DNA of 64,000 nt, from NCBI RefSeq assembly GCF_000378485.1, contig NZ_KB899967.1:620001-684000 (forward strand), in the 5' to 3' direction. Positions 35,915-48,052 of the stretch are shown here, one piece after another. Each line of letters opens with the position of its first letter. Position 1 is the stretch's first letter. The DNA comes from Flavobacterium rivuli WB 3.3-2 = DSM 21788. Lineage in GTDB: Bacteria > Bacteroidota > Bacteroidia > Flavobacteriales > Flavobacteriaceae. Below the pieces are notes generated by a model, which was given only the letters and a program-made list of their open reading frames with translations, made no database searches and was not told where the DNA came from. The translations under genes and the position numbers were made by a program.

Positions 35915-38315
35915 ATAACTTTATCGTCAGTTTTTTGCCAGTATATGTTACCGTTTTATCTATTTTTGAAGATTTCGCATTACCTGTTCCTTTTTGCGGT
36001 GTAACCAATACCACATTAAATTTACGGGAAGTAAGCATACCCGGAAACTTGCCCTCAACATCATTTATAGTAAGTGTTTTATTCTTATCACTCCAGTTAA
36101 ATTTAATAGTTGCAAAAGCACCTTTCTCGTAATTATAGTTATCATTCTCATCTTCATACAATGTAAACTCACCATCGGCTCCGGCATAAACCCTTAGCTC
36201 CAGATCATCCCATTTCTTCTCTGTAGCATATTGCACTTTAGGGCCAAATGGAAGTATTGTACCGGCTTTTATGTAAAGCGGAATAATATCTACCGGTACT
36301 TCTTTAGTTACCGTTGTCCCGCCATTATGCGTTTGCCCGGTCCAGAAATCATACCAGCCTGTCCCTTTAGGTAAGTAAACATCCTGCTTACCCGTTTTAG
36401 AAAAGTCATTTTTACCGTCTTTATTAGTGTACATAGACTTTGTAACCGGAGTAACAAGTATAGAATTACCCAGCATAAACTCTGTATTAAGGTCCCATAC
36501 TTTCTCGTCCTGCGGGAAATCCATAACCAGTGCACGCATCATTGATGCCGATGACGATGTTACCTGCCACGCATTAGCGTAAATGTAAGGCAACAGGCTA
36601 TAACGAAGGTTAATATATTTTTCTATACCATCATAAATCCATTCGCCTTTTTTACCAAAGTTATAAATTTCGCGTGGTGTATCTGTACCGTGAGATCGCA
36701 TCATTGGGGTAAAAGCACCAAACTGCGCCCATCTTAAATACAACTCTTTATATTCCGGATTTTGATTCCCACCTTTAAAACCACCTGCAAAAAAGCCACC
36801 TATATCTGCATTCCAATACGGTATACCTGTGAGCGAAAAGTTTACACCCGCAGGAGTTTGTTTGGCAAGGGTTTCCCAACTTGATACGATATCACCGCTC
36901 CAGGTATTGGCACCATAACGCTGCTGCCCGGCAAATGCCGAACGTGTAAGGATAAACACACGCTTATCTGACGTTGTTGCACGCTGATGGTCGTACACGC
37001 CGCCTACTGTCATTAACGGGAATGCATTCCTTACTTTCCTGAAAGACCCGAGGTAGGTCTTATTATCAAAGTCACTTTCTTTTACGTCCAGGTGGTCAGG
37101 ATCTGTAGAGTCCATCCACCAGCCGTCTACACCAAGCGAAAAGATGCCTTTATTAAGATATTCCCAGTAAATATCACGCGCTTCTGGATTGTAAGGGTCG
37201 TATACCTTTACACCCGATACCGGATCTGTAGGTTTTGCAGGCCATGTATTTACAGCACGCGGCGGCCATGTAACAAAATCCATAAGCATACCTTTATCTT
37301 TCATAACCTGGAAAGGTTTTGTTTTTGGACCAAAAGACGCCCAGATAGATATAATCATGTGGGCATTCATTTTATGCACATCATCAACCATTTTCTTTGG
37401 GTTAGGAAATTCAGGGTTTAAAAATTCCATAGAGTTCCACTCGTAGTTGTCGCCCCAGTATTGCCAGTCCTGTATAATACCATCTAATGGCACTTGCAGT
37501 TCACGGTATTTTTTAACCACATCTACCAGTTGCTTCTGGCTTTCGTACCGTTCCCTGCTTTGCCAAAAACCGTACGTCCATAATGGGAACATAGGTACCT
37601 GACCTGTAAGGCCACGCATTTGGCCAATAACGCCGTCGGCATTTTTACCATACATAAAATAGTAATCTACCCCATCGCCCACTTCACTCTCAAAAGAGGT
37701 TTCGGCGGTATTATCATTAAAATAAGTAGGCGAATAGTTATCCCAAAAAATACCATACCCTTTAATAGATTGCATTACAGGTACAGCATCTTCAAGGTTA
37801 TCCTGCCTTAAAAGTAACTTTTGGTTTCTTTGAGACATCTTTGCCCTTTGGTATATACCTAAGCCGTATATAGCTTCATTAGGGTCTAACCTGAAAGCCT
37901 GGCGTACTATAAATGTTTTTGAGCCGGCATCGTTAGTAGGGGTAAATTGCGAACCATAATCTTTTTCAGAAAGAAGCGCCTTGCCTGCTAAATCTAAAAA
38001 TGTTACTGCACCGGTTTTCTGGTCAACGTTTACTTGTACAGCTTTACTTTTCAGGATTAGTAAACTGCCTTCCTGCTTTACGTCTACCGCCGTTTTTTGC
38101 GCCTTTGCTATAACCGACAGGCTTTCCTTTTTAAAAGTGCTGCCCTGCGGATGTTTTATTATTCTAACTGTTTCCGGAGTGTAAAACTGTATTTCCACAT
38201 CCATATTAGCGGTTGTGGCATTTACACCAAGATCTGTTTTCTTGTAGTTTTGTGCAAATAGTACTGTTCCACTAAACAGCCCTATTGCCAAAAAAAAGAA
38301 TGATTGTTGTTTCAT
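35913..38315 (-). CDS. GH31 alpha-xylosidase
   Basis: This 800-residue protein has a signal peptide (1-21), an N-terminal beta domain (about 25-240), the catalytic barrel (about 240-600) and C-terminal beta domains. The nucleophile is Asp402 in WWMDSTDP and the acid/base is Asp475 in WSGDIVSSW. Early barrel residues QDWQYWGDNYEWNSMEF fit the alpha-xylosidase branch of GH31 such as xyloglucan-active enzymes, which have WQYWG in place of the glucosidase motif. The PA14 insert seen in some xyloglucan enzymes appears absent. It would release alpha-xylose from xylogluco-oligosaccharides. It lies between GH2 and GH51. Confidence 0.9.
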   Translation of the reverse strand: MKQQSFFFLAIGLFSGTVLFAQNYKKTDLGVNATTANMDVEIQFYTPETVRIIKHPQGSTFKKESLSVIAKAQKTAVDVKQEGSLLILKSKAVQVNVDQKTGAVTFLDLAGKALLSEKDYGSQFTPTNDAGSKTFIVRQAFRLDPNEAIYGLGIYQRAKMSQRNQKLLLRQDNLEDAVPVMQSIKGYGIFWDNYSPTYFNDNTAETSFESEVGDGVDYYFMYGKNADGVIGQMRGLTGQVPMFPLWTYGFWQSRERYESQKQLVDVVKKYRELQVPLDGIIQDWQYWGDNYEWNSMEFLNPEFPNPKKMVDDVHKMNAHMIISIWASFGPKTKPFQVMKDKGMLMDFVTWPPRAVNTWPAKPTDPVSGVKVYDPYNPEARDIYWEYLNKGIFSLGVDGWWMDSTDPDHLDVKESDFDNKTYLGSFRKVRNAFPLMTVGGVYDHQRATTSDKRVFILTRSAFAGQQRYGANTWSGDIVSSWETLAKQTPAGVNFSLTGIPYWNADIGGFFAGGFKGGNQNPEYKELYLRWAQFGAFTPMMRSHGTDTPREIYNFGKKGEWIYDGIEKYINLRYSLLPYIYANAWQVTSSSASMMRALVMDFPQDEKVWDLNTEFMLGNSILVTPVTKSMYTNKDGKNDFSKTGKQDVYLPKGTGWYDFWTGQTHNGGTTVTKEVPVDIIPLYIKAGTILPFGPKVQYATEKKWDDLELRVYAGADGEFTLYEDENDNYNYEKGAFATIKFNWSDKNKTLTINDVEGKFPGMLTSRKFNVVLVTPQKGTGNAKSSKIDKTVTYTGKKLTIKL

Positions 38316-38339
38316 AATATAATTGGTTTATCAGACTTA

Positions 38340-38351
38340 ATCGTTTGCGAT
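38340..38351. promoter_or_regulatory. Candidate LacI-like operator upstream of GH31
   Basis: ATCG-tttg-CGAT is a palindromic half-site pair (38340-38351) 25 bp before the GH31 start. Its core CGTTTGCG also occurs upstream of GH97. Inferred operator. Confidence 0.4.
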
Positions 38352-38469
38352 AAAATCTAATGGTTTATATGACCACAAGTTTACAGAATATTTTTAAATT
38401 AATAAAAAAAATAAGTGTAAATTTTTGTTTTATTATTTTATATCAAATATAAATGCATTATAAATCAAA

Positions 38470-38500
38470 AACACCCTTCTAAAACAAATAGAAGGGTGTT
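38470..38500 (-). terminator. Terminator after the GH2 gene
   Basis: AACACCCTTCTA pairs with TAGAAGGGTGTT across a 7-nt loop. On the minus strand it is followed by TTTTGATTT. It lies 36 bp after the GH2 stop, so GH2 is probably transcribed separately from GH31. Confidence 0.8.
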
Positions 38501-38535
38501 AATAACAAACGTGTTTAGTGTAATTTATTTATAAA

Positions 38536-41679
<3,144 letters not shown>

Positions 41680-41710
41680 TCAATTTATAATATGTAATAA
41701 TACGGCAAAA

Positions 41711-41748
41711 AAACTGTCTGCGGAGATAGCTATATTCTTCGCAGACAG
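41711..41748 (-). promoter_or_regulatory. Hairpin with U tract in the GH2 leader (possible attenuator)
   Basis: CTGTCTGCG and CGCAGACAG form a perfect 9-bp stem with a 17-nt loop. On the minus strand it is followed by TTTTTTTG. It lies about 53 bp before the GH2 ATG. It has terminator form, but no minus-strand gene lies upstream within 1.5 kb, apart from a doubtful small ORF, so it would act within the GH2 leader. Confidence 0.45.
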
Positions 41749-41834
41749 GTGTAAAAAACAAAACATAAACTAACCAAAGTTTAACTTTACAATATTTATA
41801 ATGATAGTGCCACGCTTAAATAAACCTGCGCAAC

Positions 41835-41850
41835 ACTAAAACGTTTTAGT
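41835..41850. promoter_or_regulatory. Perfect 16-bp palindrome upstream of GH2
   Basis: ACTAAAACGTTTTAGT is fully self-complementary with a central CG, the shape of a LacI-family operator. It lies 174 bp before the GH2 start. A 14/16 match precedes GH51. Confidence 0.45.
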
Positions 41851-42116
41851 AATTTAGGTAATTGCAAATTAAAAGATATATAATAGAAAATAAAGGGGGC
41901 AAAATTGAAAAAATAGTGTGGTAAATTTGTAAAATGATATTTCAACAGATATAAAAGGCGTGACATGATAATTTGCATGTTTGTAGAGGCACAGTGAGTA
42001 ATTTAACAAACAGTAAGATTAAACTTAGTTTACAAACAAAACATTAGTGCGCTGCTTTAATGCAGAAATGCTTTTTTAAGTATATTTATACCTGCAAATA
42101 ACAAACATTTTAGTAC

Positions 42117-43109
42117 ATGAGTTACCAGCCATCTCCTACACGCTACCAAAATATTGAGTATCGCCGTTGCGGCAAAAGCGGCCTTAAACTGTCTGCCCTG
42201 TCGCTTGGCCTGTGGCATAATTTTGGTTTTGTTAACGATTTTGAAAACAGCCGAAACATAATACATACTGCTTTTGACAGCGGCATTACCCATTTTGACC
42301 TGGCAAACAATTACGGCCCGCCACCGGGATCTGCCGAAGAGGTTTTTGGAAAAATACTGCATAGCGACCTGCAGGGCTATCGCGATGAGCTTATAATCTC
42401 GACTAAAGCCGGATACACTATGTGGGATGGGCCTTATGGCGACTGGGGTTCTAAGAAATATTTGGTATCGAGCCTGGACCAAAGCCTTAAGCGCATGAAA
42501 CTGGATTATGTAGATATTTTTTACCACCACCGCCCTGATCCTGAAACTCCCATTGAAGAAACTATGGCTGCACTCGACCTTATAGTACGCCAGGGTAAGG
42601 CACTGTACGCAGGTTTATCTAACTATAATGCGCAGGATGCCCAAAAAGCAATAACAATACTTAAGGAGTTAGGCACGCCATGTTTAATACACCAGCCTAA
42701 ATACAGCATGTTTGTGCGAGACCCTGAAAACGGGCTTCTTGATGTACTGGGAAATAATGGTGTGGGATGTATACCATTTTCTCCGCTGGCACAGGGATTG
42801 CTTACCGATAAATACCTTAACGGCATACCGGCAGACTCCCGAGTGGCTACGAGCGGCGTTTTCCTGAACGAAAGCCACATAACACCTGAAAGGGTTGAAA
42901 TACTTAAAAAATTAAACGGGGTGGCACTACAGCGTGGCCAGAAACTGGCACACATGGCACTATCGTGGCTGCTTAAGGACAGCAGGGTAACATCTGTACT
43001 TATAGGCGCCAGCAGGCCTGAGCAGGTAACAGATTCGTTACAGAGCTTAAAGAATACTGCCTTCAGCAATGAAGAAATAAACGCTATAGAAGCAATCTTA
43101 AAACAATAA
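42117..43109 (+). CDS. mgrA: Aldo/keto reductase, YghZ/MgrA-like (L-glyceraldehyde 3-phosphate reductase type)
   Basis: This 330-residue NADPH-dependent aldo/keto reductase has the AKR barrel with catalytic Tyr in THFDLANNYGPPPGSAEE (Asp64 and Tyr69 region), Lys in IISTKAGYTMW, and His in DIFYHHRPDPETP. NADPH-binding motifs PFSPLAQGLLT and LIGASRPEQV close the chain. The YRRCGKSGLKLSALSLGLWHNFG opening and NYGPPPGSAE are typical of the AKR14/YghZ subgroup, which reduces methylglyoxal and L-glyceraldehyde 3-phosphate. Substrate here is inferred. The gene stands alone. Confidence 0.9.
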   Translation: MSYQPSPTRYQNIEYRRCGKSGLKLSALSLGLWHNFGFVNDFENSRNIIHTAFDSGITHFDLANNYGPPPGSAEEVFGKILHSDLQGYRDELIISTKAGYTMWDGPYGDWGSKKYLVSSLDQSLKRMKLDYVDIFYHHRPDPETPIEETMAALDLIVRQGKALYAGLSNYNAQDAQKAITILKELGTPCLIHQPKYSMFVRDPENGLLDVLGNNGVGCIPFSPLAQGLLTDKYLNGIPADSRVATSGVFLNESHITPERVEILKKLNGVALQRGQKLAHMALSWLLKDSRVTSVLIGASRPEQVTDSLQSLKNTAFSNEEINAIEAILKQ

Positions 43110-43139
43110 ATAACAAAGCTTTCCTCAACGGAGAGCTCG

Positions 43140-43295
43140 TTATTTTAACCGGTTAAAGATGGCATTGCTGTTTTTAAAATAAGAATAACTGCCTTGTTTG
43201 CCATTAAATTTATGCGCATTCCTTTTTATTATAACACGTATAAAATTAAGCACAAACAACAACAATGCGAGCGAAAGGAATGAGGCTATCCACAT
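43140..43295 (-). CDS. Possible small membrane protein
   Basis: From the ATG at 43295 the protein has 51 residues. Residues 2-22 (WIASFLSLALLLFVLNFIRVI) are a strong membrane segment, followed by a basic tail (KRNAHKFNGKQGSYSYFKNSN). It could be a real small membrane protein. I do not recognise a family, and no upstream signals are certain. Confidence 0.35.
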   Translation of the reverse strand: MWIASFLSLALLLFVLNFIRVIIKRNAHKFNGKQGSYSYFKNSNAIFNRLK

Positions 43296-43337
43296 AACAT
43301 TATTTTTTTGTAAAGTTAATTTTCCAACTTCATACAA

Positions 43338-43438
43338 CGATTATACAATATTACGAAATAGTTGCATAATTATGTTTTGAATAAATAACCATTTAGTAAC
43401 TAAACCTATAACGGTGGTGAAATTAATAAATTGCATAC
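43338..43438. other. Gene-free AT-rich spacer (left part)
   Basis: The whole 43338-43809 stretch has no protein gene. This left part is AT-rich, with TATGTTTTG at about 43371 as a one-base-off -7 element. The inverted repeat at 43439-43474, the candidate RNA at 43500-43717 and the terminator at 43754-43787 fill the rest. Confidence 0.4.
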
Positions 43439-43474
43439 ACTTAAAAAATACCTATAATTAGGTATTTTTTAAGT
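43439..43474. repeat. Perfect 16-bp inverted repeat with 4-nt loop
   Basis: ACTTAAAAAATACCTA pairs perfectly with TAGGTATTTTTTAAGT around TAAT. It could be a bidirectional terminator or a regulator site upstream of the candidate RNA. Confidence 0.8.
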
Positions 43475-43499
43475 TGTACTTACCTATGAAAACATTTTG

Positions 43500-43717
43500 A
43501 AAAAAATTTATTCACGGGCGTAACAAAATTCCAATTTCTACGTCATATAGCCAGAAGCATACATCAATCAAAAAAGCAAGCAAACCTGTTTTACAGCAGC
43601 TTCTAACTGTAAAACAAATGTGCAGTTACTAAAACCATGGTAGCCACACTATGATTTCACCAAAATTAAGGAGTTAGTTATTGGTACAGCCCTGTCCTCA
43701 TGCAGGGCTTTTTTTTT
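43500..43717 (+). ncRNA. Candidate small RNA with intrinsic terminator
   Basis: No ORF is present, but the stretch ends in a strong plus-strand terminator at 43688-43717 (AGCCCTG / CAGGGCT and eight T). Inside, TGTTTTACAG (43587-43596) and CTGTAAAACA (43607-43616) form a perfect 10-bp stem with a 10-nt loop. The upstream aldo/keto reductase ends ~580 bp earlier and is separated by the hairpin at 43439, so the terminator probably belongs to an independent RNA. The 5' end is a guess. It might be 6S-Flavo or an unnamed RNA; I cannot tell. Confidence 0.4.
43688..43717 (+). terminator. Strong intrinsic terminator of the candidate RNA
   Basis: AGCCCTG and CAGGGCT form a 7-bp GC-rich stem with an 8-nt loop and eight following T residues on the plus strand. 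Confidence 0.85.
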
Positions 43718-43753
43718 GCGCAATAAACAGCCTTTTAAAAAAAGTATATAATA

Positions 43754-43787
43754 AAAATCCCGCTTAGAAATTTCTAAGCGGGATTTT
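43754..43787 (-). terminator. Bidirectional terminator after sucB
   Basis: AAAATCCCGCTTAGAAA is followed directly by its exact inverse, giving a 17-bp perfect palindrome with T tracts on both strands, 22 bp after the sucB stop. Confidence 0.9.
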
Positions 43788-43809
43788 ATATATCTAAACT
43801 GACTGCTTA

Positions 43810-45075
43810 CTAAAGCTCCAGTGCTTTTTTAGGATTGTTGTCCATTAGCAATTCTAAAGGTTTTTCAAGACCTTCTTTAACTGCTACAAGGAAACCAACA
43901 GACTCACGGCCATCAATGATCCTGTGGTCATAAGAAAGTGCCACATACATCATTGGGTGAATTTCTACCTTACCGTTTACAGCAATAGGGCGCTCGATAA
44001 TATTGTGCATACCTAATATACCAGACTGAGGAGGGTTAATGATAGGTGTAGAAAGCATACTGCCAAACACACCGCCGTTAGTAATGGTAAATGTACCACC
44101 TGTCATATCATCTACAGTAATTTGTCCGTCGCGGGCACGAAGCGCAAGACGTTTAATTTCTGCCTCAATACCACGGAAGGTAAGCGTTTCTGCATTTCTT
44201 ACCACAGGTACCATTAAGCCTTTAGGGCCGGATACTGCAATAGAAACATCAACAAAATCGTAAGCTACCTTATAATCGCCATCCATCATAGAGTTAACAT
44301 CAGGGAACAATTGTAGTGCCCTTACAACAGCTTTAGTAAAGAAAGACATATAGCCTAAACCTAAACCGCCGTGTTTTGCTTTAAAAGCATCTTTATACTC
44401 GTTCCTTATGTTATTTATAGGGGTCATGTTTACTTCGTTAAACGTAGTAAGCATAGCTGTTTCGTTCTTAGCGGCAACTAAACGTTCTGCAACTTTCCTG
44501 CGTAGCATAGAAAGCTTAGTACGCTCAGAGCTGCGGTTACCGCCTGTAGGCGTACCCATAGATGGCACCTGGTTAGCGTTAACAGCATCATCTTTAGTAA
44601 TACGGCCACCTTTACCGGTACCGCTTACTGTAGCTGCATCAATACTTTTTTCGTCTAATATTTTGCGTGCTGCCGGAGATGGCGTTCCGCTTGCATAGCT
44701 CTTTTCTGCAGGGGCTTCCTGTTTAGGGGCCTCAGCTTTTGGAGCGTCTGCTTGAGGTGCTTCTTTTTTCTCTTCAGCCTTAGGAGCCTCTTCTTTCTTT
44801 TCTTCTTTAGCAGGCGCTGCACCACCATCTGGTTTTGCACCATCAGTATCTATAAGGCAAACTACCTGCCCTACTTTTACTGCATCGCCTTCTTCTGCCT
44901 TAAGTGTAATAATACCCGCTACTTCGGCAGGAAGCTCAAGGGTTGCTTTATCAGAATCAACTTCGGCAATTGCCTGGTCCTTCTCTACATAATCTCCGTC
45001 TTTTACCAGCCATGTTGCAATTTCAACTTCTGTAATCGATTCCCCGGGAGAGGGAACTTTCATTTCTAAAATCAT
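43810..45075 (-). CDS. sucB: 2-oxoglutarate dehydrogenase E2 (dihydrolipoyllysine succinyltransferase)
   Basis: This 421-residue enzyme is the E2 core of the 2-oxoglutarate dehydrogenase complex in the TCA cycle; it moves the succinyl group to CoA. It has one lipoyl domain (1-78) with the lipoylated Lys in VDSDKATLE, a Lys/Glu/Ala/Pro-rich linker (about 85-130), the E3-binding domain (about 133-170, [12 protein letters not shown]), and the catalytic domain (about 190-421) with [12 protein letters not shown]. It is 51 bp downstream of sucA and ends in a strong terminator. The lipoamide dehydrogenase (E3) is not in this window. Confidence 0.97.
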   Translation of the reverse strand: MILEMKVPSPGESITEVEIATWLVKDGDYVEKDQAIAEVDSDKATLELPAEVAGIITLKAEEGDAVKVGQVVCLIDTDGAKPDGGAAPAKEEKKEEAPKAEEKKEAPQADAPKAEAPKQEAPAEKSYASGTPSPAARKILDEKSIDAATVSGTGKGGRITKDDAVNANQVPSMGTPTGGNRSSERTKLSMLRRKVAERLVAAKNETAMLTTFNEVNMTPINNIRNEYKDAFKAKHGGLGLGYMSFFTKAVVRALQLFPDVNSMMDGDYKVAYDFVDVSIAVSGPKGLMVPVVRNAETLTFRGIEAEIKRLALRARDGQITVDDMTGGTFTITNGGVFGSMLSTPIINPPQSGILGMHNIIERPIAVNGKVEIHPMMYVALSYDHRIIDGRESVGFLVAVKEGLEKPLELLMDNNPKKALEL

Positions 45076-45126
45076 GTCAGTATAATTTTATTGGTGTTGC
45101 TATATTATTGAAAATCAAAAATACAA

Positions 45127-47937
45127 TTAATTAAACAAATCTTTATTAAAAACCATGGCAATAGCGGCGGCATGGCGTTTTTTAGAACGGGTATAACTAC
45201 CCGCAGCAGGCGCGCTGTATGCCTTAAGCGATGCAAGGCGCAGTTTAACCTCATTAAAGTTCATAAGCATGTAGCTGTAAGCACCCATATTTTTAGGCTC
45301 TTCCTGTGCCCATACATAATCATCTGCATTAGGGTATTTTGCAATGATAGCCTTAAGCTGCTCTACCGGTAAAGGGAACAGTTGCTCTATCCTTACAAAA
45401 GCCACATCATCACGTTTAAGGTTTTCTCTCTCTGCAATAAGGTCATAATAGAATTTACCTGTACAGAATACTAAAGTTTTCACTTTATCTGCTTCTGCAG
45501 CAGGGTCGTCTAATACTTCCTGGAATGTACCGTTAGCAAACTCCTCTACCGTACTTACCACAAGTGGGTGGCGCAGTAAACTTTTAGGAGTAAATACTAT
45601 AAGCGGTTTGCGGTAGGTTGTTTTCATCTGCCTTCTTAAAAGGTGGAAGAAGTTAGCGGGTGTAGTACAGTCGGCCACAAACATATTGTGGTTTGCGCAA
45701 AGCTGCAGGTAACGCTCCATACGGGCACTACTGTGCTCAGCACCCTGGCCTTCATAACCATGTGGCAGTAACATTACAAGGCCGTTCTGGTTGTTCCATT
45801 TATCCTCTGCTGCAGATATGTACTGGTCTATCATGATCTGGGCACCGTTAGAGAAATCTCCAAACTGTGCTTCCCAGATAGTAAGCGCTTTAGGGTTAGC
45901 AAGGGCATAGCCATAATCAAAGCCCACTACAGCATACTCTGACAGTAATGAGTTAAAGATATTGAATTTACCATTTTGCTCTTTAAGCTGTGTAAGTGCC
46001 ACATATTCTTCTTCACTGTCTTCTACCTTAACAACGGCATGGCGGTGAGAGAAGGTTCCTCTCTCTACATCCTGGCCAGACAGGCGAACGTCGTACCCTT
46101 CGGTAATCAGCGACCCATAAGCAAGCAATTCGGCCATGGCCCAATCCAGCTTATCGGTTTCAAAATACATGTTTTTCCTGTCGTTAACAAGCTTTTGAAC
46201 TTTGTTCATAAACTTTTTATCCGTAGGAAGCTCTGTAATAACCTTCGCAATATCATCAAGCATTTCCCTTGAGAAAGCTGTATTTACTTTTTGAAGCATT
46301 ACATCGGCATCAGCCTGTGCAAATCCTTCCCATTCATTTTGCATGAAAGGGGTAATTACTGTAAGGTCTTTTTTACGCGATGCTTCAAGGTTTTCTTCAA
46401 GCTTAGCTTTATATTCTTTTTCAAGTGTGCTTACATAATCGCCATCTATAACACCGGCAGCAACAAGGCTATCGGCATACAGGTCTCTTGGATTTTTATG
46501 TGTAGCAATAATTTTATATAATTTAGGCTGGGTAAAACGCGGTTCATCACCTTCGTTATGGCCATATTTACGGTAACCTAACAAATCTATAAATACATCT
46601 GTACCAAACTCCATCCTGTAGTCAAGCGCAAATAACATGGCATGTACCACAGCTTCGGCATCGTCTGCATTTACGTGCAGTACCGGCGAGAGCGTAACCT
46701 TAGCCACATCTGTACAATACGTACTTGAACGTGCATCAAGATAATTGGTTGTAAAACCTACCTGATTGTTAACCACAAGGTGAATGGTACCCCCTGTTTT
46801 ATAACCGTCAAGCTTTGCCATTTGTACAATTTCGTACACAATACCCTGACCTGCAATAGCAGCATCGCCATGAAGCGCAATAGGAAGTACTTTGCTAAAA
46901 TCATCAGGATAATATTTATCCTGCTTAGCACGGGCAATACCCTCTATAACAGCACCTACCGTTTCCAAGTGAGATGGGTTTGGCGCAAGGTTAAGGTTAA
47001 CCTGTTTACCACCTTTAGTCACTTTTTGAGATGTAAGGCCTAAGTGGTATTTAACGTCGCCATCAAAAAGGGCATCGTCATCATAGTCTTTACCGTCAAA
47101 TTCACTAAAGATATCCGATGTTGATTTGCCAAACACATTTGCAAGCACGCTAAGGCGGCCCCTGTGCGGCATACCCACTACAAACTGCTCTACACCTTTA
47201 TCGGCAGCAGCCTCAATAAGTGCATCAATAGCAGGTATTAAAGACTCTCCACCTTCCAGCGAAAAACGTTTTTGGCCTACATATTTTGTATGAAGGAAGC
47301 TCTCGAAAGAAACTGCCTCGTTTAATTTAAAAAGAATGTTCTTTTTCTGCTCTGCATTAAAATCAGGCTCATTGTTATTTACAGACAGCCTGTTTTGTAT
47401 CCACTTCCTGGTTTTAGGATCGCGAATGTACATGTACTCTATACCAATGTGGCCACAGTACACTTTTTGCAGATGGTCTACAATTGCCCTTAAAGACGAT
47501 GGTGGCAAGCCCACTTCTTTACCTGCATCAAATACAGTGTCAAGATCGGCATCGTTTAAGCCAAAGTTAGAAAGGTCCAGTGTAGGAGAAAAATTCCTGC
47601 GTTCCCTAACAGGGTTGGTCTTGGTAAAAAGGTGTCCGCGGGTACGGTAACCTTCAATCAGGCTAAGTACCTTAAACTCTTTTTGTAGTTTTTCGGGGAT
47701 GCCCGAATAATCAGAAACCGGTGCCTGCGGGGCCGAAGCCTGCGGAGCACTTGCAGTTTGCTGTTGTGGCGCAGCAGCTTCTGTAAAGCCTGATCCGTAG
47801 TCGGACGCTGCAAAATCAAATCCCTGGAAGAAGCTTCTCCAGCTTGGCTCCACGCTATCGGGATTCTCAATATATTGATCGTATAAATCTGCGAAAAAAG
47901 CAGTATGTGCTGCATTCAAAAAGGAAAACCTGTCCAT
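45127..47937 (-). CDS. sucA: 2-oxoglutarate dehydrogenase E1 component
   Basis: This 936-residue thiamine diphosphate enzyme decarboxylates 2-oxoglutarate. The E1 N-terminus (FLNAAHTAFFADLYDQYIENP) docks into the complex, followed by an Ala/Gln/Pro linker (about 60-75). TPP-binding and transketolase features include MPHRGRLSVLANVFGKS, HGDAAIAGQGIVYE and LLPHGYEGQGAEHSSARMERYLQL, and the C-terminus keeps WAQEEPKNMGAYSY. Length fits the family. It is the first gene of sucA-sucB and has a full promoter match upstream. Confidence 0.97.
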   Translation of the reverse strand: MDRFSFLNAAHTAFFADLYDQYIENPDSVEPSWRSFFQGFDFAASDYGSGFTEAAAPQQQTASAPQASAPQAPVSDYSGIPEKLQKEFKVLSLIEGYRTRGHLFTKTNPVRERRNFSPTLDLSNFGLNDADLDTVFDAGKEVGLPPSSLRAIVDHLQKVYCGHIGIEYMYIRDPKTRKWIQNRLSVNNNEPDFNAEQKKNILFKLNEAVSFESFLHTKYVGQKRFSLEGGESLIPAIDALIEAAADKGVEQFVVGMPHRGRLSVLANVFGKSTSDIFSEFDGKDYDDDALFDGDVKYHLGLTSQKVTKGGKQVNLNLAPNPSHLETVGAVIEGIARAKQDKYYPDDFSKVLPIALHGDAAIAGQGIVYEIVQMAKLDGYKTGGTIHLVVNNQVGFTTNYLDARSSTYCTDVAKVTLSPVLHVNADDAEAVVHAMLFALDYRMEFGTDVFIDLLGYRKYGHNEGDEPRFTQPKLYKIIATHKNPRDLYADSLVAAGVIDGDYVSTLEKEYKAKLEENLEASRKKDLTVITPFMQNEWEGFAQADADVMLQKVNTAFSREMLDDIAKVITELPTDKKFMNKVQKLVNDRKNMYFETDKLDWAMAELLAYGSLITEGYDVRLSGQDVERGTFSHRHAVVKVEDSEEEYVALTQLKEQNGKFNIFNSLLSEYAVVGFDYGYALANPKALTIWEAQFGDFSNGAQIMIDQYISAAEDKWNNQNGLVMLLPHGYEGQGAEHSSARMERYLQLCANHNMFVADCTTPANFFHLLRRQMKTTYRKPLIVFTPKSLLRHPLVVSTVEEFANGTFQEVLDDPAAEADKVKTLVFCTGKFYYDLIAERENLKRDDVAFVRIEQLFPLPVEQLKAIIAKYPNADDYVWAQEEPKNMGAYSYMLMNFNEVKLRLASLKAYSAPAAGSYTRSKKRHAAAIAMVFNKDLFN

Positions 47938-47976
47938 ACTTATATATTTGCGAACTTGTTTTTAATAAATTTTGTA

Positions 47977-48007
47977 CAAAAGTACACCAATTATAATAAT
48001 CTTTCAA
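47977..48007 (-). promoter_or_regulatory. Promoter of sucA-sucB
   Basis: On the minus strand TTG (48005-48007) and TACTTTTG (47977-47984) are 20 nt apart, matching the Bacteroidota consensus, 40 bp before the sucA ATG. Confidence 0.7.
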
Positions 48008-48052
48008 CGTTTTTTATATATTTATGCTTACTAACTATACACGCACCCCTGT

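Noticed and set aside
41796..41978. 60-residue minus-strand ORF upstream of GH2
   Set aside because: Composition is a random hydrophobic, aromatic AT-rich reading, and it crosses the 16-bp palindrome.
42117..43109. Aldo/keto reductase as part of the glycosidase cluster
   Set aside because: It is divergent from GH2 with its own strand and a different cell compartment; no evidence of shared function.
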